Under the pieces are notes generated by a model. That model was not told where the DNA came from. It searched no databases and saw only the letters and a list, made by a program, of their open reading frames with translations. The position numbers and the translations under genes are program-made. From contig CAIUSP010000075.1 of NCBI GenBank assembly GCA_903901855.1, positions 1-44,129 on the forward strand: a DNA stretch of 44,129 bases, written 5' to 3'. This document shows positions 1 to 8,499 of the stretch, piece by piece; position 1 is the first letter of the stretch, and every line of letters starts with the position of its first letter. The DNA is from an uncultured bacterium (GTDB taxonomy: Bacteria > Actinomycetota > Thermoleophilia > Solirubrobacterales > 70-9).

Positions 1-277
1 CCAAGATCAGGTCGAGAGCTGCTCAGGACCCGAGGCCGTCGATTTCCTCACCTACGGGACATTCGGCGATCAGGGAACGAGGGAGTTCTTCACACATGTC
101 AGGTTCCACAAGCACGATGGCGATCGAATCGTCGTACACCTGCTGGTCGAGCTCTACGCCCGCTCCACCGAGGAGGCCGCAGAGGTCCTCGAGGGAGCGG
201 CCAGGGGGACCTTGGAGATCACCTCGCTGGCGGAGGAGTCACGACCGCCTGCCCACGCGGCCGACGAGGCGCACTGA
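1..277 (+). CDS. C-terminal fragment of an unknown protein
   Basis: An open frame enters from the left edge (codons from base 2) and ends at TGA 275-277, leaving about 91 residues. The fragment is acidic, with a predicted strand-rich middle (VRFHKHDGDRIVVHLLVELY) and an acidic helix (STEEAAEVLEGAARG) before a short disordered tail. I do not recognise a family. Coding is supported by the in-frame run with no stop from the edge and by the stop lying just before the convergent GH15 gene. It overlaps no better frame. The start and most of the protein lie outside the window, so no function is assigned. Confidence 0.55.
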   Translation, partial: QDQVESCSGPEAVDFLTYGTFGDQGTREFFTHVRFHKHDGDRIVVHLLVELYARSTEEAAEVLEGAARGTLEITSLAEESRPPAHAADEAH

Positions 278-281
278 ACAA

Positions 282-2075
282 TCAGGCTGCCGGCGCCCGG
301 CGGCTGGCTCGGTCAGGATGGGTCAGGTTGTAGGCCGTATTGATCACCGCTAGATGGGTGAAGGCCTGCGGAAAGTTGCCGAGCAGCCGACCGGTCTGGG
401 GGTCGTACTCCTCGGAGATCAATCCGACGTCGTTCGCTATCGAGACCACCCGCTCGAACACCTCTTTCGCCTCCTCCCTGCGCCCACAGAATGCGAGCGC
501 ATCCGCAAGCCAACAGGTACATGGCAGGAACGCACCCTCGACACCCTTCAACCCGTCCACTGAACCCGCCGAAGACGCAGTCGTGTAGCGGCGCACGTAT
601 CCGTCGGGAACCAGCTCCTCCTGGATCGCATCGATCGTCCCGATCACTCGGGCGTCGTCCGGAGGCAAGAAGCCCACTGCCGGGATCATCAGGGTTGCAG
701 CGTCCAATTCGGTCGAGCCGTAGTACTGGGTGAAGGTGTTCCGCTTCGCGTCGTAGCCCTTCTCGCAAACGTCATCGTGGATCTCCTGACGGATCTCACG
801 CCAGAGATCCACCGGTCCCTCGGCGCCGAACCTCTCGACCGTCCTCACGGCACGATCGAATGCGACCCATGTCATCACCTTCGAATGAGTGAAGTGCCTC
901 CTCGGCCCCCGCACCTCCCAGATTCCCTCATCCGGCTCCTTCCAGGAGTCCACCAGGAAGGAGACGATCGCCTTCTGGGTCTGCCATCCGCGCGGCTCCA
1001 AGAATCCGGCTATCTCCCTGCCTCGAAAGCCGGCATCCATGACTTCTCCGAAGACGTCGAGCTGGAACTGATCAGCCGCTGCGTTTCCGACCCGCACGGG
1101 TGTGGATCCCTCGTAGCCCGAGAGATAGTCGAGAGTTCGCTCTGGAACCTGGCGCTCACCCGCGATTCCGTACAGGACGCTGACCTGACTGGGATCCCCT
1201 GCCACAGCCCTGAACATCCAGTCTCTGAACGCGAGCGCCTCCTCCCGGTAGCCACTCTCCATGAGTGAATCTATCGTGAGCACTGCGTCGCGTACCCAGC
1301 AATAGCGGTAGTCCCAGTTCCTCTCGCCTCCGATCGCCTCGGGCAGCGAAGTCGTCGGTGCCGCAACTACGGCTCCAGTCGGTTCATAGGTGAGCGCCTT
1401 GAGCACCAACAGCGACGAGCGGACTACCTCTCCGTACTCGTCCTCGTAACCGCATTTCGCCGACCATCGCTGCCACCACTCCTCGGTCGTCCGCATCGCC
1501 CAGATCGGATCGATCGCTCGAGGCTCTGGCTCGAAGGAAGGGCCCCAGGCGAGGGTGAACGGAGCTCGTTCTCCCTCTCTGACCGAGAACTCGGCGACCG
1601 TGTGGAGGTTCTCACCATGCGAACGGATCGGACTCCTCAGGTGGAGTGAGTCCGGGCCAGCCACGGCGATCAAACCCGTGGTGTGCCGCTCGACCCAGGG
1701 AATTGTCGCGCCGTAATCGAAGCGCATACACAGATCCATCCTCATCTCGACCTCACCCTCCAGGCCCTTGACGATGCGGACGATGCTGGTGACGTCGTCT
1801 GTGGTCGGCATCAGATCCGTGACCTTTGCCCTGCCGGCATCGGTCTCGAAGACCGTCTCCAGGATGAGTGTGTCGTCTCGGTAGTGCCGCTCAGTCGAGA
1901 TGGAGCCGTCCGCCGGCGCGATCTTCCAGTATCCGTTTCCCTGATCGCCGAGCAGGCATGCGAACACCGCGCTCGAGTCGAAGCGGGGAAGGCAGCACCA
2001 GTCGATCGAGCCGTCCCGCCCCACCAGCGCGGCCGCTCTCATATCCCCTATGAGCGCATAGTCCTCGATCAGCAT
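282..2075 (-). CDS. Glycoside hydrolase family 15 (glucoamylase/trehalase-like)
   Basis: A 597-residue cytosolic protein with no signal peptide. Residues 1-230 form the N-terminal beta-sandwich typical of bacterial GH15, opening with IEDYALIGD and DGSIDWCCLPRFDS. The rest is the (alpha/alpha)6 barrel. NWDYRYCWVRDA (253-264) is the family signature around the first catalytic glutamate region, and EGAFLPCTCWLADA plus SEEYDPQTG near the C-terminus carry the second acid/base region. Family members hydrolyse alpha-glucosidic bonds in maltooligosaccharides, or trehalose in many actinobacteria; the sequence alone does not decide which. It starts with ATG 14 bases after the MMPL stop, so the two are probably co-transcribed, although the functional link is unclear. 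Length is normal for the family. Confidence 0.9.
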   Translation of the reverse strand: MLIEDYALIGDMRAAALVGRDGSIDWCCLPRFDSSAVFACLLGDQGNGYWKIAPADGSISTERHYRDDTLILETVFETDAGRAKVTDLMPTTDDVTSIVRIVKGLEGEVEMRMDLCMRFDYGATIPWVERHTTGLIAVAGPDSLHLRSPIRSHGENLHTVAEFSVREGERAPFTLAWGPSFEPEPRAIDPIWAMRTTEEWWQRWSAKCGYEDEYGEVVRSSLLVLKALTYEPTGAVVAAPTTSLPEAIGGERNWDYRYCWVRDAVLTIDSLMESGYREEALAFRDWMFRAVAGDPSQVSVLYGIAGERQVPERTLDYLSGYEGSTPVRVGNAAADQFQLDVFGEVMDAGFRGREIAGFLEPRGWQTQKAIVSFLVDSWKEPDEGIWEVRGPRRHFTHSKVMTWVAFDRAVRTVERFGAEGPVDLWREIRQEIHDDVCEKGYDAKRNTFTQYYGSTELDAATLMIPAVGFLPPDDARVIGTIDAIQEELVPDGYVRRYTTASSAGSVDGLKGVEGAFLPCTCWLADALAFCGRREEAKEVFERVVSIANDVGLISEEYDPQTGRLLGNFPQAFTHLAVINTAYNLTHPDRASRRAPAA

Positions 2076-2089
2076 TCGAGGACCCGCCT

Positions 2090-4507
2090 CTACGAGCGCT
2101 TCTTGGGCTTGCGAGTCGCCGGCTTGCGCTTCGCCGTGCTCGCCTTACTCTTGGTGGCAGGAGCCGCCTTGCGTCCCTTGGACTTCGCGGCCTGAGCGGC
2201 CGAGAAGCCCTCGTCCTCTAGGCCGATATGCGGGACCGCACGATCCAGCCATCTGGGCATCCACCAGGCCTTGGCACCCAATTGATCCAGAAGCGCCGGC
2301 ATCAAAGTCAGGCGGATCAAGACGACATCGAGCAGAACCGCTACGGCCAAGCCGAGGCCGAACTGCTTGATCACCGGATCTCCGTTCAAGATGAAGCTCA
2401 GGAAGACCGAAACCATGATCGCTGCCGCTGCGGCGATCACGCTCGCGACCTTGGAGTAACCGTCGATCAGAGCCTTGCGCTCGTTGCGTTTGAACTCACC
2501 GCGCGCCTCAGAAATTCGACCGGTCAGGAAGACCTGATAGTCCATCGACAGTCCGAACAGCACCGCGAACATGATCAAGGGTACGTAGCTGACTATGGGT
2601 GTCGGGTGGTCGAGACCGACGATCTCGATCCCCCAACCGTTTTCGAATACGGCAGTGAGCACTCCGTATCCAGCTCCGACCGAGAACAGGATCAAGAGGG
2701 CGCTGATGGCCGGGAGAACCACCGACCTGAGGGCGATCAGCAAAACCAGGAAGCTGAGCGCGATGATCGTCCCGATCACCTGAGGCAGTTTGTCCGAGAT
2801 CGAAGTGCTCAGATCGATATAGCCAGCAGTCTGACCACCCACGTACGCCTTCGCGCCCTCACCCTTGGTCTGCTTGGGGATCACGTCATCTCGGAGCTCG
2901 TTGACCAGATCCTGAGTCTTCCAAGCCGAAGGAGCACTGTCAGCGATCACCGAGAAAACGGCGGCTTTGCCACCGCTACCGGTGACTGCAGGACCAGCAC
3001 TTTCGACGTTCTTGGTTTTGCTGATGGCGTTGATCAGATTCTGAATCCTGGAGTCTCCGGCTGGTGAGGACAGATACGACACTTGCTGCTCGAGGCTCGC
3101 CTCCTCGGACTCGAGCTGACTGGTCGGACCGTAGGTCGCAATCTCCTGCTGGACTTGGCTCAACTGAGCCTGCGCCGAGTCGGCCTGCGCAGGATCAGCT
3201 TCGGCCGGTGGACTCAGCTTCATCGCAACCGAGAGGGGGCCGTTGTATCCGGCACCGAACCCTTTGGTCATCAGGTCATATGACTTCTTGGTCTGGGTCG
3301 AATCCGGGAACTGGCTGTTGTCTTCCTGGCCGAGGCGCATGTTGAGCATCGGGATCGCGATCACGGTGAGAAGGGCCAGTACCCCGACGATGAACCAGAT
3401 CGGATGACGACAGATGAACTCGGCCCACCTCGTCCACCCATGCGGCCCCTTCTTGGCCTTGGCTCCCTTCTTCGGCTTCGATGAGCGGATAGCCAAGTGA
3501 TCGATCCGCGGACCGATCGCGGTCAGGATCGCCGGGAGCAGTGTGATGGCTACGAGCATGGCGCCGAAGACGGCTACGGCGGCAGCGAACCCGAGGGCGC
3601 TCACCAACGGGATTCCGGCTAGAGCCAGCGAACAGAGGGCAATGATCACCGTCGTTCCCGCGAAGACCACCGCGCTTCCCGAGCTGCCGGTGGCTCTTGC
3701 CACGGCTTCGCCCGGTTTCACACCGGCACGAACTAGCGCAAGGTGTCTGGAGACTATGAACAACGAGTAGTCGATCCCGACGCCGAGCCCGATCATGATC
3801 GCGAGCGTCGGCGCCGCTGTGGGAATGCTCATCGCGTGACCGAGGAAGCCGATCAGACACATGCTGAAGATCAGACCCAGTACCGCGCTCAGAACCGGTA
3901 CCCCCATCGCCACCGCCGAGCCGAAGGTGAAGAGGAGGATGATCAGGGCCATCACGAGACCGATCACCTCGCTGCTCTCGCTGGGTGGGTTCGAAACCTC
4001 AGAACCGACGTACCCACCTACCCCCACCTCGAAGCCCGCTTTGGTCGCCGGATTCGTGTGGTCGATGATCCGGTTGGCTTCCTTTTCGGTGATGTCAGCC
4101 TGTGAGATGTTCAGCGCGAGCGAGATGTAGCCGATGTCTCCGTCCTTGCTGAGTTGAGCGGCGCCCTCGGCAGAGAGCGGGCTGACCGCGGAGATCACGG
4201 CCTTGTCCTTCTTCAGCGAATCGAGGGTCTGGTTGACGATCTTCGAGTTCGAGGCACTGTCGAGGCGACCACTGGGTGCCTGCATGGCGACCGGAATGCT
4301 CCCGTTGGCCTTGTCCGGGATGTAGCGGTTGAGAGTGTCCTGAGCCTTCTGGGAATCGGTACCGGGAAGTTGCAGGTTGTTGTCGGTGGGGGCTCCTACC
4401 TGCGACACAGTGATCACGGCCGCAGCGATCAGCCCCACCCAGAACAAGATGACCAAGCGGTGGTGATCACGGATGAAACCGCCGAGACGGTAGAGGGCGC
4501 TGGTCAC
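2090..4507 (-). CDS. MMPL-family RND transporter
   Basis: An 805-residue polytopic membrane protein with the internal two-fold architecture of MMPL/RND exporters. It has one N-terminal membrane helix, a large extracytoplasmic loop (about residues 45-185), five helices, a second loop (about 385-560) and five more helices. Each half carries the conserved Asp-Tyr in the membrane, GVGIDYSLF in the first half and GLSMDYQVF in the second, the expected proton-relay residues. The last 40 or so residues are Lys/Ala/Arg-rich and probably a cytoplasmic tail. Actinobacterial relatives export lipids or lipopeptides; the substrate here is unknown. It starts with GTG (4505-4507) with no strong Shine-Dalgarno. 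It lies after the hairpin that follows the MaoC gene and directly upstream of the GH15 gene. Confidence 0.92.
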   Translation of the reverse strand: MTSALYRLGGFIRDHHRLVILFWVGLIAAAVITVSQVGAPTDNNLQLPGTDSQKAQDTLNRYIPDKANGSIPVAMQAPSGRLDSASNSKIVNQTLDSLKKDKAVISAVSPLSAEGAAQLSKDGDIGYISLALNISQADITEKEANRIIDHTNPATKAGFEVGVGGYVGSEVSNPPSESSEVIGLVMALIILLFTFGSAVAMGVPVLSAVLGLIFSMCLIGFLGHAMSIPTAAPTLAIMIGLGVGIDYSLFIVSRHLALVRAGVKPGEAVARATGSSGSAVVFAGTTVIIALCSLALAGIPLVSALGFAAAVAVFGAMLVAITLLPAILTAIGPRIDHLAIRSSKPKKGAKAKKGPHGWTRWAEFICRHPIWFIVGVLALLTVIAIPMLNMRLGQEDNSQFPDSTQTKKSYDLMTKGFGAGYNGPLSVAMKLSPPAEADPAQADSAQAQLSQVQQEIATYGPTSQLESEEASLEQQVSYLSSPAGDSRIQNLINAISKTKNVESAGPAVTGSGGKAAVFSVIADSAPSAWKTQDLVNELRDDVIPKQTKGEGAKAYVGGQTAGYIDLSTSISDKLPQVIGTIIALSFLVLLIALRSVVLPAISALLILFSVGAGYGVLTAVFENGWGIEIVGLDHPTPIVSYVPLIMFAVLFGLSMDYQVFLTGRISEARGEFKRNERKALIDGYSKVASVIAAAAAIMVSVFLSFILNGDPVIKQFGLGLAVAVLLDVVLIRLTLMPALLDQLGAKAWWMPRWLDRAVPHIGLEDEGFSAAQAAKSKGRKAAPATKSKASTAKRKPATRKPKKRS

Positions 4508-4531
4508 GGCTTCAGCCTATAAGAGCCGTCC

Positions 4532-4561
4532 ACGGGTTCCGGACGAGAGGTCCGAACCCGT
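4532..4561 (-). terminator. Hairpin between maoC-like and MMPL genes
   Basis: An inverted repeat forms a stem of about 12 pairs (ACGGGTTC + GGAC against GTCC + GAACCCGT) with one bulged C and a small GAGAG loop. It starts at the stop codon of the MaoC gene and ends about 25 bases before the GTG of the MMPL gene. No T-tract follows on the minus strand, so it may be a weak or Rho-assisted terminator, or an attenuator or RNA-stability hairpin, rather than a classic intrinsic terminator. Confidence 0.55.
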
Positions 4562-5088
4562 CAGGCAAGCGACTCTCCGGGGTTCTTCTTCGGGATCAAC
4601 GCGGTTCGCTTGAACTCGGCGACCAGGACACCGTCTTGGTTGTAGACACGAGTGTGGACCTTGACCAACCCGCGATCAGGCTTCGACTTGGACTCTCGAA
4701 CCTCGAGCACCTCCGATTCGCAGAAGAGAGTGTCTCCGTGGAACACGGGGTTGGGGTGGCTCAGCTCGTCGGTCGCCAGGTTCGCGATCGCCTTGCCAGA
4801 GAAGTCCGAAACGGACATACCCACGGCCAGCGAGTAGACGAGCGGACCGACCACGACGTTGCGGCCCTGCTGAGATGCCTTGGCATGCACATCGTTGATG
4901 TGCAGAGGATGGTGATTCATCGTCAGCAGGCAGAAGAGATGGTCGTCTGCCTCGGTCACCGTCTTCGCCGGCATGTGTTTGTAGATGGCACCCACCTCGA
5001 ACTCCTCCAGATAGCGGCCGTAAGGATGCGAACCCGACTCTTCGCGCTCAGCCTGGTTGGTGGTGAAGTCGTTCTTCTCATCGCTCAT
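4561..5088 (-). CDS. MaoC-family (R)-enoyl-CoA hydratase, candidate mesaconyl-CoA hydratase
   Basis: A 175-residue single hot-dog-fold protein. The hydratase region runs from GRYLEEFEVGAIY through the diagnostic stretch LLTMNHHPLHIND (about residues 60-72), where Asn and His take the place of the MaoC D-x(4)-H catalytic dyad. It then passes NPVFHGDTLFCESEV and the C-terminal strand VAEFKRTALIP. I chose ATG 5088, not an in-frame codon at 5157, because AAGGAG sits 10 bases upstream. It lies downstream of an acyl-CoA dehydrogenase on the same strand and opposite a malyl-CoA lyase. In ethylmalonyl-CoA loci such a protein hydrates mesaconyl-CoA to beta-methylmalyl-CoA. That role is inferred from neighbours; a general beta-oxidation hydratase is the alternative. 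The 111-base gap to the gene before it leaves operon membership open. Confidence 0.85.
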   Translation of the reverse strand: MSDEKNDFTTNQAEREESGSHPYGRYLEEFEVGAIYKHMPAKTVTEADDHLFCLLTMNHHPLHINDVHAKASQQGRNVVVGPLVYSLAVGMSVSDFSGKAIANLATDELSHPNPVFHGDTLFCESEVLEVRESKSKPDRGLVKVHTRVYNQDGVLVAEFKRTALIPKKNPGESLA

Positions 5089-5199
5089 CGTGCGTGTTCT
5101 CCTTGAGTGGAATTGAGGAAGCAGGTGACAACTGGAATCACCGACTGACGCGAGCAATCCTAGTCCTACTACGGCCCCGGGCGTCCGCTCGCGAACCGG

Positions 5200-5565
5200 T
5201 CAGCGAGACTTCTTCAACCTCGAGCGCTCGATCTGCCGCTCCACGACCTGCCCGATCAGCTTCTGGATGTTGGGGTCACCGGAGGCCTTGATCTCACCCT
5301 TCTCCCACGCTCTCCGGTAGCTCTCGAGAGTGCCCTTCTCCGCCAGGTCGTTGAATTCCGACCGATCGAACGTGACACTCACCCGGTCATCGTCCGGCTG
5401 CTCCTTGCTGACCTTCGGTCCGGGGACCTCCACTCTGAAGACCTGAAGGTCCCCCCTCCCCTTCAGTTCAAGCGCAAAGGTGAGTTTGAGTTCAGCAAGA
5501 GCAGGCACCTCCTCCTGAAACCGCTCGACGGCCCGAGTTACGAGCGCCGCGGTGTCAGACGACAA
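5200..5565 (-). CDS. Small SCP2-like (sterol-carrier/lipid-binding) protein
   Basis: A 121-residue soluble protein. The C-terminal half has the pattern of SCP2 domains: a strand with charged residues (RVSVTFDRSEFNDL), a Gly-containing turn (EKGTLESYRRAWEKGEI), then KASGDPNIQKLIGQVV, matching the usual G-x-I-x-x-x-G-D followed by an amphipathic helix. SCP2 domains bind acyl-CoAs or other lipids. The start is TTG at 5565 with a G-rich stretch just upstream. It lies 16 bases after the stop of the acyl-CoA dehydrogenase, so they share a transcript. A role in shuttling or sensing acyl-CoA for its neighbours is plausible but unproved. The family call is moderate because the protein is short and divergent. 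Confidence 0.65.
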   Translation of the reverse strand: MSSDTAALVTRAVERFQEEVPALAELKLTFALELKGRGDLQVFRVEVPGPKVSKEQPDDDRVSVTFDRSEFNDLAEKGTLESYRRAWEKGEIKASGDPNIQKLIGQVVERQIERSRLKKSR

Positions 5566-5581
5566 GTGCCTGCCCCCCGAA

Positions 5582-6793
5582 TTAGATCTTGTGCCGCTGG
5601 ATCAGTTTCTTGCCGATGACCATTCGCTGGATCTCGGATGTTCCCTCGCCGATGAGCAGAAGGGGTGCGTCACGGTAGAGCCGCTCGATCTCATACTCCT
5701 TCGAGTAGCCGTAGCCCCCGTGTATCCGGAAGCAGTCCTCCACCACCTCCTTGCCGGTCTCGGATGCGAGGAGCTTCGCCATTCCGGCCTCGAGATCAGA
5801 GCGCTCTCCGGCATCCTTCATCCGTGCAGCCTTCAAGGTCACCAGTCGCGCCGCCTCGACCTTCGTCGCCATGTCGGCGAGCTTGAACTGGATGGCCTGA
5901 TGCTCTGCGATCGGCTTGCCGAAGGTCTTGCGCTCCTGTGAGTACCGGAGCCCCAATTCCAATGCTCGCTGGGCGATACCGACACCACGGGCGGCAACGT
6001 TGACCCGACCTACCTCGAGTGCATCCATCATCTGCCTGAAGCCCTCGCCGAGCCCGTCCTCTTCGCCGCCGAGGATGCGACCGCTCGGGCACTTGTAGCC
6101 GTCGTAGACCAATTCGGTCGATTCGACGCCCTTGTATCCCATCTTCTTGATGGCCGGCGGGATGTTCAGGCCCGCGTACTCGCCAGTGTTCTCATGCTCC
6201 CAGGCCTCCTTCTCGGTGATGAAGCAGGTCATCCCCTTGTAAGGAGGATCGGCCTTGGGGTCGGTCTTCACCAGCAGGAATACGACGCTAGAACCCAGTC
6301 CGTTGGTGACCCACATCTTCTGTCCGTTGATGACCCAGTCGTCTCCCTCCTTGACCGCCGAGGTCTTGATCCCCTGGACGTCGGACCCGACCTCCGGCTC
6401 AGAGAGCGAGAAGGCGGCCCGAATCTCGCCGGTAGCCATCTTGGGGAGGAAGTAGTCCTTCTGCTCCTCCGTGCCGAACTTCATCAGCAGATATGAGCCG
6501 ATGAAGTGGGTGTTGACCACACCGGAGATGGAGATCCAGCCCCTGGAGAGTTCCTCCACGATCATCGTGTAGGTGGTCAAGTCGAGCCCCATCCCGCCGT
6601 ACTCCTCGGGGATGGTCACCCCGAAAAGACCGAGCTCCTTCATCTGCTCGACGATGGGCTCCGGAAACTTGTCCTCGTGGTCGTATTCTTCGGCGTTCGG
6701 GAGGATCTGCTCGTCGACGAACTGGCGGACCATCTCGATGATCGCCTTCTGCTCCTCGGTCTTGTCCTCGTAAGTACCGGTCGCTATGGCCAT
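5582..6793 (-). CDS. Acyl-CoA dehydrogenase (FAD-dependent)
   Basis: A 403-residue flavoenzyme that oxidises an acyl-CoA to the trans-2-enoyl-CoA and passes electrons to ETF. N-terminal helical domain: PEEYGGMGLDLTTY. Middle beta-domain: FSLSEPEVGSD and WVTNG, the FAD/substrate contacts. C-terminal helical domain: RKTFGKPIAEHQAIQ and the signature RIHGGYGYSKEYEIERLYRDA, followed by GEGTSEIQR, where the Glu is the usual catalytic base. ATG 6793 is preferred to the GTG one codon upstream because AGGAGG lies 7 bases before it. It is the first gene of a minus-strand group with SCP2-like and MaoC genes, and diverges from malyl-CoA lyase. Methylsuccinyl-CoA is therefore a candidate substrate (inference). 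A short-chain or isobutyryl/2-methylbutyryl-CoA dehydrogenase is the alternative. Confidence 0.93.
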   Translation of the reverse strand: MAIATGTYEDKTEEQKAIIEMVRQFVDEQILPNAEEYDHEDKFPEPIVEQMKELGLFGVTIPEEYGGMGLDLTTYTMIVEELSRGWISISGVVNTHFIGSYLLMKFGTEEQKDYFLPKMATGEIRAAFSLSEPEVGSDVQGIKTSAVKEGDDWVINGQKMWVTNGLGSSVVFLLVKTDPKADPPYKGMTCFITEKEAWEHENTGEYAGLNIPPAIKKMGYKGVESTELVYDGYKCPSGRILGGEEDGLGEGFRQMMDALEVGRVNVAARGVGIAQRALELGLRYSQERKTFGKPIAEHQAIQFKLADMATKVEAARLVTLKAARMKDAGERSDLEAGMAKLLASETGKEVVEDCFRIHGGYGYSKEYEIERLYRDAPLLLIGEGTSEIQRMVIGKKLIQRHKI

Positions 6794-6796
6794 CAC

Positions 6797-7001
6797 GATG
6801 CCTCCTTGCTGTGTTTAGCGGTGGATCGAAACCATTCCTTGGTATTCCGATTCCCCCAGTCGGGAATGAAGAAAGGATACTCCGGAATGCGACGCGAAAG
6901 GTGGCGATGGTCACCTTCGGCTGTTTGCCAGCCTGACCGCTCTGATTTGGTTCAGTTACCGTTCCATTCGTCCAGCCACTACGCACGAGACGGAGACCAA
7001 G
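6797..7001 (+). promoter_or_regulatory. Divergent promoter region, acyl-CoA dehydrogenase / malyl-CoA lyase
   Basis: This 205-base non-coding gap must hold promoters for both outward-facing genes. It contains several copies of ATTCC/GGAAT in both orientations between 6831 and 6890, including ATTCCGA...TCGGGAAT around a C-rich centre. This suggests an operator for a shared regulator, but no standard family site is recognisable. GGAG lies 6 bases before the ATG at 7002. No clear -35/-10 pair could be fixed by eye. Confidence 0.35.
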
Positions 7002-8057
7002 ATGAAAAACCCGCGTGAGTTCTTCAAGCCGATGGCGATCGACGCGCCAGATCCCGTTACCGAGATCCCTTTCCCGCCTTCACGGATGATCCACTTCTTC
7101 GACGCGTCGAACGAGAAGATGCGCGCAAAGGTCCCAGACATGGCCGCGCAGGCCGACATCTTGCTCGGCAACCTCGAGGACGCCGTACCGGTCGACAAGA
7201 AGGTCGCAGCCAGAGAGGGGCTGATCGAGGTTGCCAAGGAGGTCGACTTCGGGGACACGCAACTCTGGACGCGGATCAACGCTCTCGAGAGCCCATGGGT
7301 TTTGGATGACCTGACCGAACTGGTCACTGAAATCGGTGACCAGTTGGACGTGATCATGGTTCCCAAGGTCGAGGGCGACTGGGATATCCACTACCTCGAC
7401 CGGCTGTTGGCTCAACTCGAAGCAAAGGCCGGGTTGAAGAAGCCCCTTTTGATCCACGCGATCCTCGAAACAGCGCAGGGTGTGGTCAACGTGGAGGAGA
7501 TCGCCAACGCATCACCCCGTATGCAGGGGATGAGCTTTGGGCCTGCCGACCTTGCGGCTTCACGGCGGATGAAGACCACCCGAGTAGGTGGTGGACACCC
7601 GGGCTACCGAACGATCGAGGACCCCGACTCGGAAGACGAAACTGCTCCGAGAGCAAGCGCCCAGCAGGACCCATGGCACTACTCGATAGCCCGCATGGTC
7701 GATGCGTGTACTTCGGCGGGGATCCTCCCGTTCTATGGGCCCTTCGGAGACATCAAGGACGTCGAGGGCTGCGAGACCCAGTTCCGCTCGGCCTTCCTGC
7801 TCGGATGCGTCGGCGCCTGGTCGCTGCACCCGGTGCAGATCGACATCGCCAAGAAGGTCTTCAGTCCTGACCCCGACGAGGTCCTCTTCGCCAAGAAGGT
7901 GATCGAAGCGATACCGGACGGACGCGGCGTCCATATGATCGACGGCAAGATGCAGGACGACGCCACCTGGAAGCAGTGTCAGGTGATGGTCCAGCTGGCC
8001 GAGATGCTCGCCAAGAAGGATCCGGATCTCGCTGAGAAGTACGAGATGAAGGCCTGA
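7002..8057 (+). CDS. mcl: L-malyl-CoA/beta-methylmalyl-CoA lyase (CitE-like)
   Basis: A 351-residue TIM-barrel lyase of the HpcH/CitE superfamily. It resembles the Chloroflexus-type malyl-CoA lyase throughout, including the start ([13 protein letters not shown]), [35 protein letters not shown] and the C-terminal [12 protein letters not shown]. Mg2+ and substrate residues are present: Glu59-Asp60 in LEDAVP, Arg91 in RINAL, Glu156 in LETAQG and Asp183 in GPADLAAS. The enzyme reversibly cleaves malyl-CoA to acetyl-CoA + glyoxylate and beta-methylmalyl-CoA to propionyl-CoA + glyoxylate. The length and the long C-terminal segment fit malyl-CoA lyase better than the shorter citrate lyase beta subunit. 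GGAG lies 6 bases upstream of the ATG. It diverges from the dehydrogenase/hydratase genes that could supply its substrate. Confidence 0.92.
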   Translation: MKNPREFFKPMAIDAPDPVTEIPFPPSRMIHFFDASNEKMRAKVPDMAAQADILLGNLEDAVPVDKKVAAREGLIEVAKEVDFGDTQLWTRINALESPWVLDDLTELVTEIGDQLDVIMVPKVEGDWDIHYLDRLLAQLEAKAGLKKPLLIHAILETAQGVVNVEEIANASPRMQGMSFGPADLAASRRMKTTRVGGGHPGYRTIEDPDSEDETAPRASAQQDPWHYSIARMVDACTSAGILPFYGPFGDIKDVEGCETQFRSAFLLGCVGAWSLHPVQIDIAKKVFSPDPDEVLFAKKVIEAIPDGRGVHMIDGKMQDDATWKQCQVMVQLAEMLAKKDPDLAEKYEMKA

Positions 8058-8078
8058 GCCAGGCCTGTTCCACTCACC

Positions 8079-8492
8079 TTGCCTTCGGTCAGACACCCGC
8101 TTCGGGTCAGATACAGCGAATGCGACTCCCAGGAGGTCGTGTTCAACGCGAACTACCTCGCATACAACGACGTAGCAGCGATCGAACTCTGGCGCGCCGC
8201 TATCGGTGGATATAACGAGCTGCCGAGGGCCCACGGCGTCGATGTCCTGGTCGCGGAGATCAACATTCGCTATCTGGCGCCGCTGCGCTTCGAAGACGAG
8301 ATCGAGATCGAGATCGGAGTCCGAAAGCTGGGTGAGACCTCGATGAACCTAGGTGTCAGGATCTGGCGCGATTCCGAACAGACGACCGAGATCGCGACTC
8401 GGTCGGTCTTCATCGAGCCGGGTGGAAACAGCAAGACACCCATGCCAGACGCCGTTCGCGAAAAGCTGGAGGGATTCTCGATCGACTGGTAG
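8079..8492 (+). CDS. Acyl-CoA thioesterase (4HBT hot-dog)
   Basis: A 137-residue hot-dog thioesterase. The catalytic signature is VRYSECDSQEVVFNANYLAYND (about residues 10-31), with Asp at the 4HBT position and the NxxYxxxxD helix. Next comes VDVLVAEINIRYLAPLRFEDEIEI, typical of YbgC/FcbC-like enzymes. These hydrolyse acyl-CoA to free acid + CoA. The start is TTG at 8079, the only plausible initiator after the malyl-CoA lyase stop 21 bases earlier in the same frame; no Shine-Dalgarno is visible. Being directly downstream of mcl, it could hydrolyse malyl-CoA or relieve CoA trapping, which is an inference. A housekeeping thioesterase is the alternative. Confidence 0.85.
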   Translation: MPSVRHPLRVRYSECDSQEVVFNANYLAYNDVAAIELWRAAIGGYNELPRAHGVDVLVAEINIRYLAPLRFEDEIEIEIGVRKLGETSMNLGVRIWRDSEQTTEIATRSVFIEPGGNSKTPMPDAVREKLEGFSIDW

Positions 8493-8499
8493 TCGGAGA

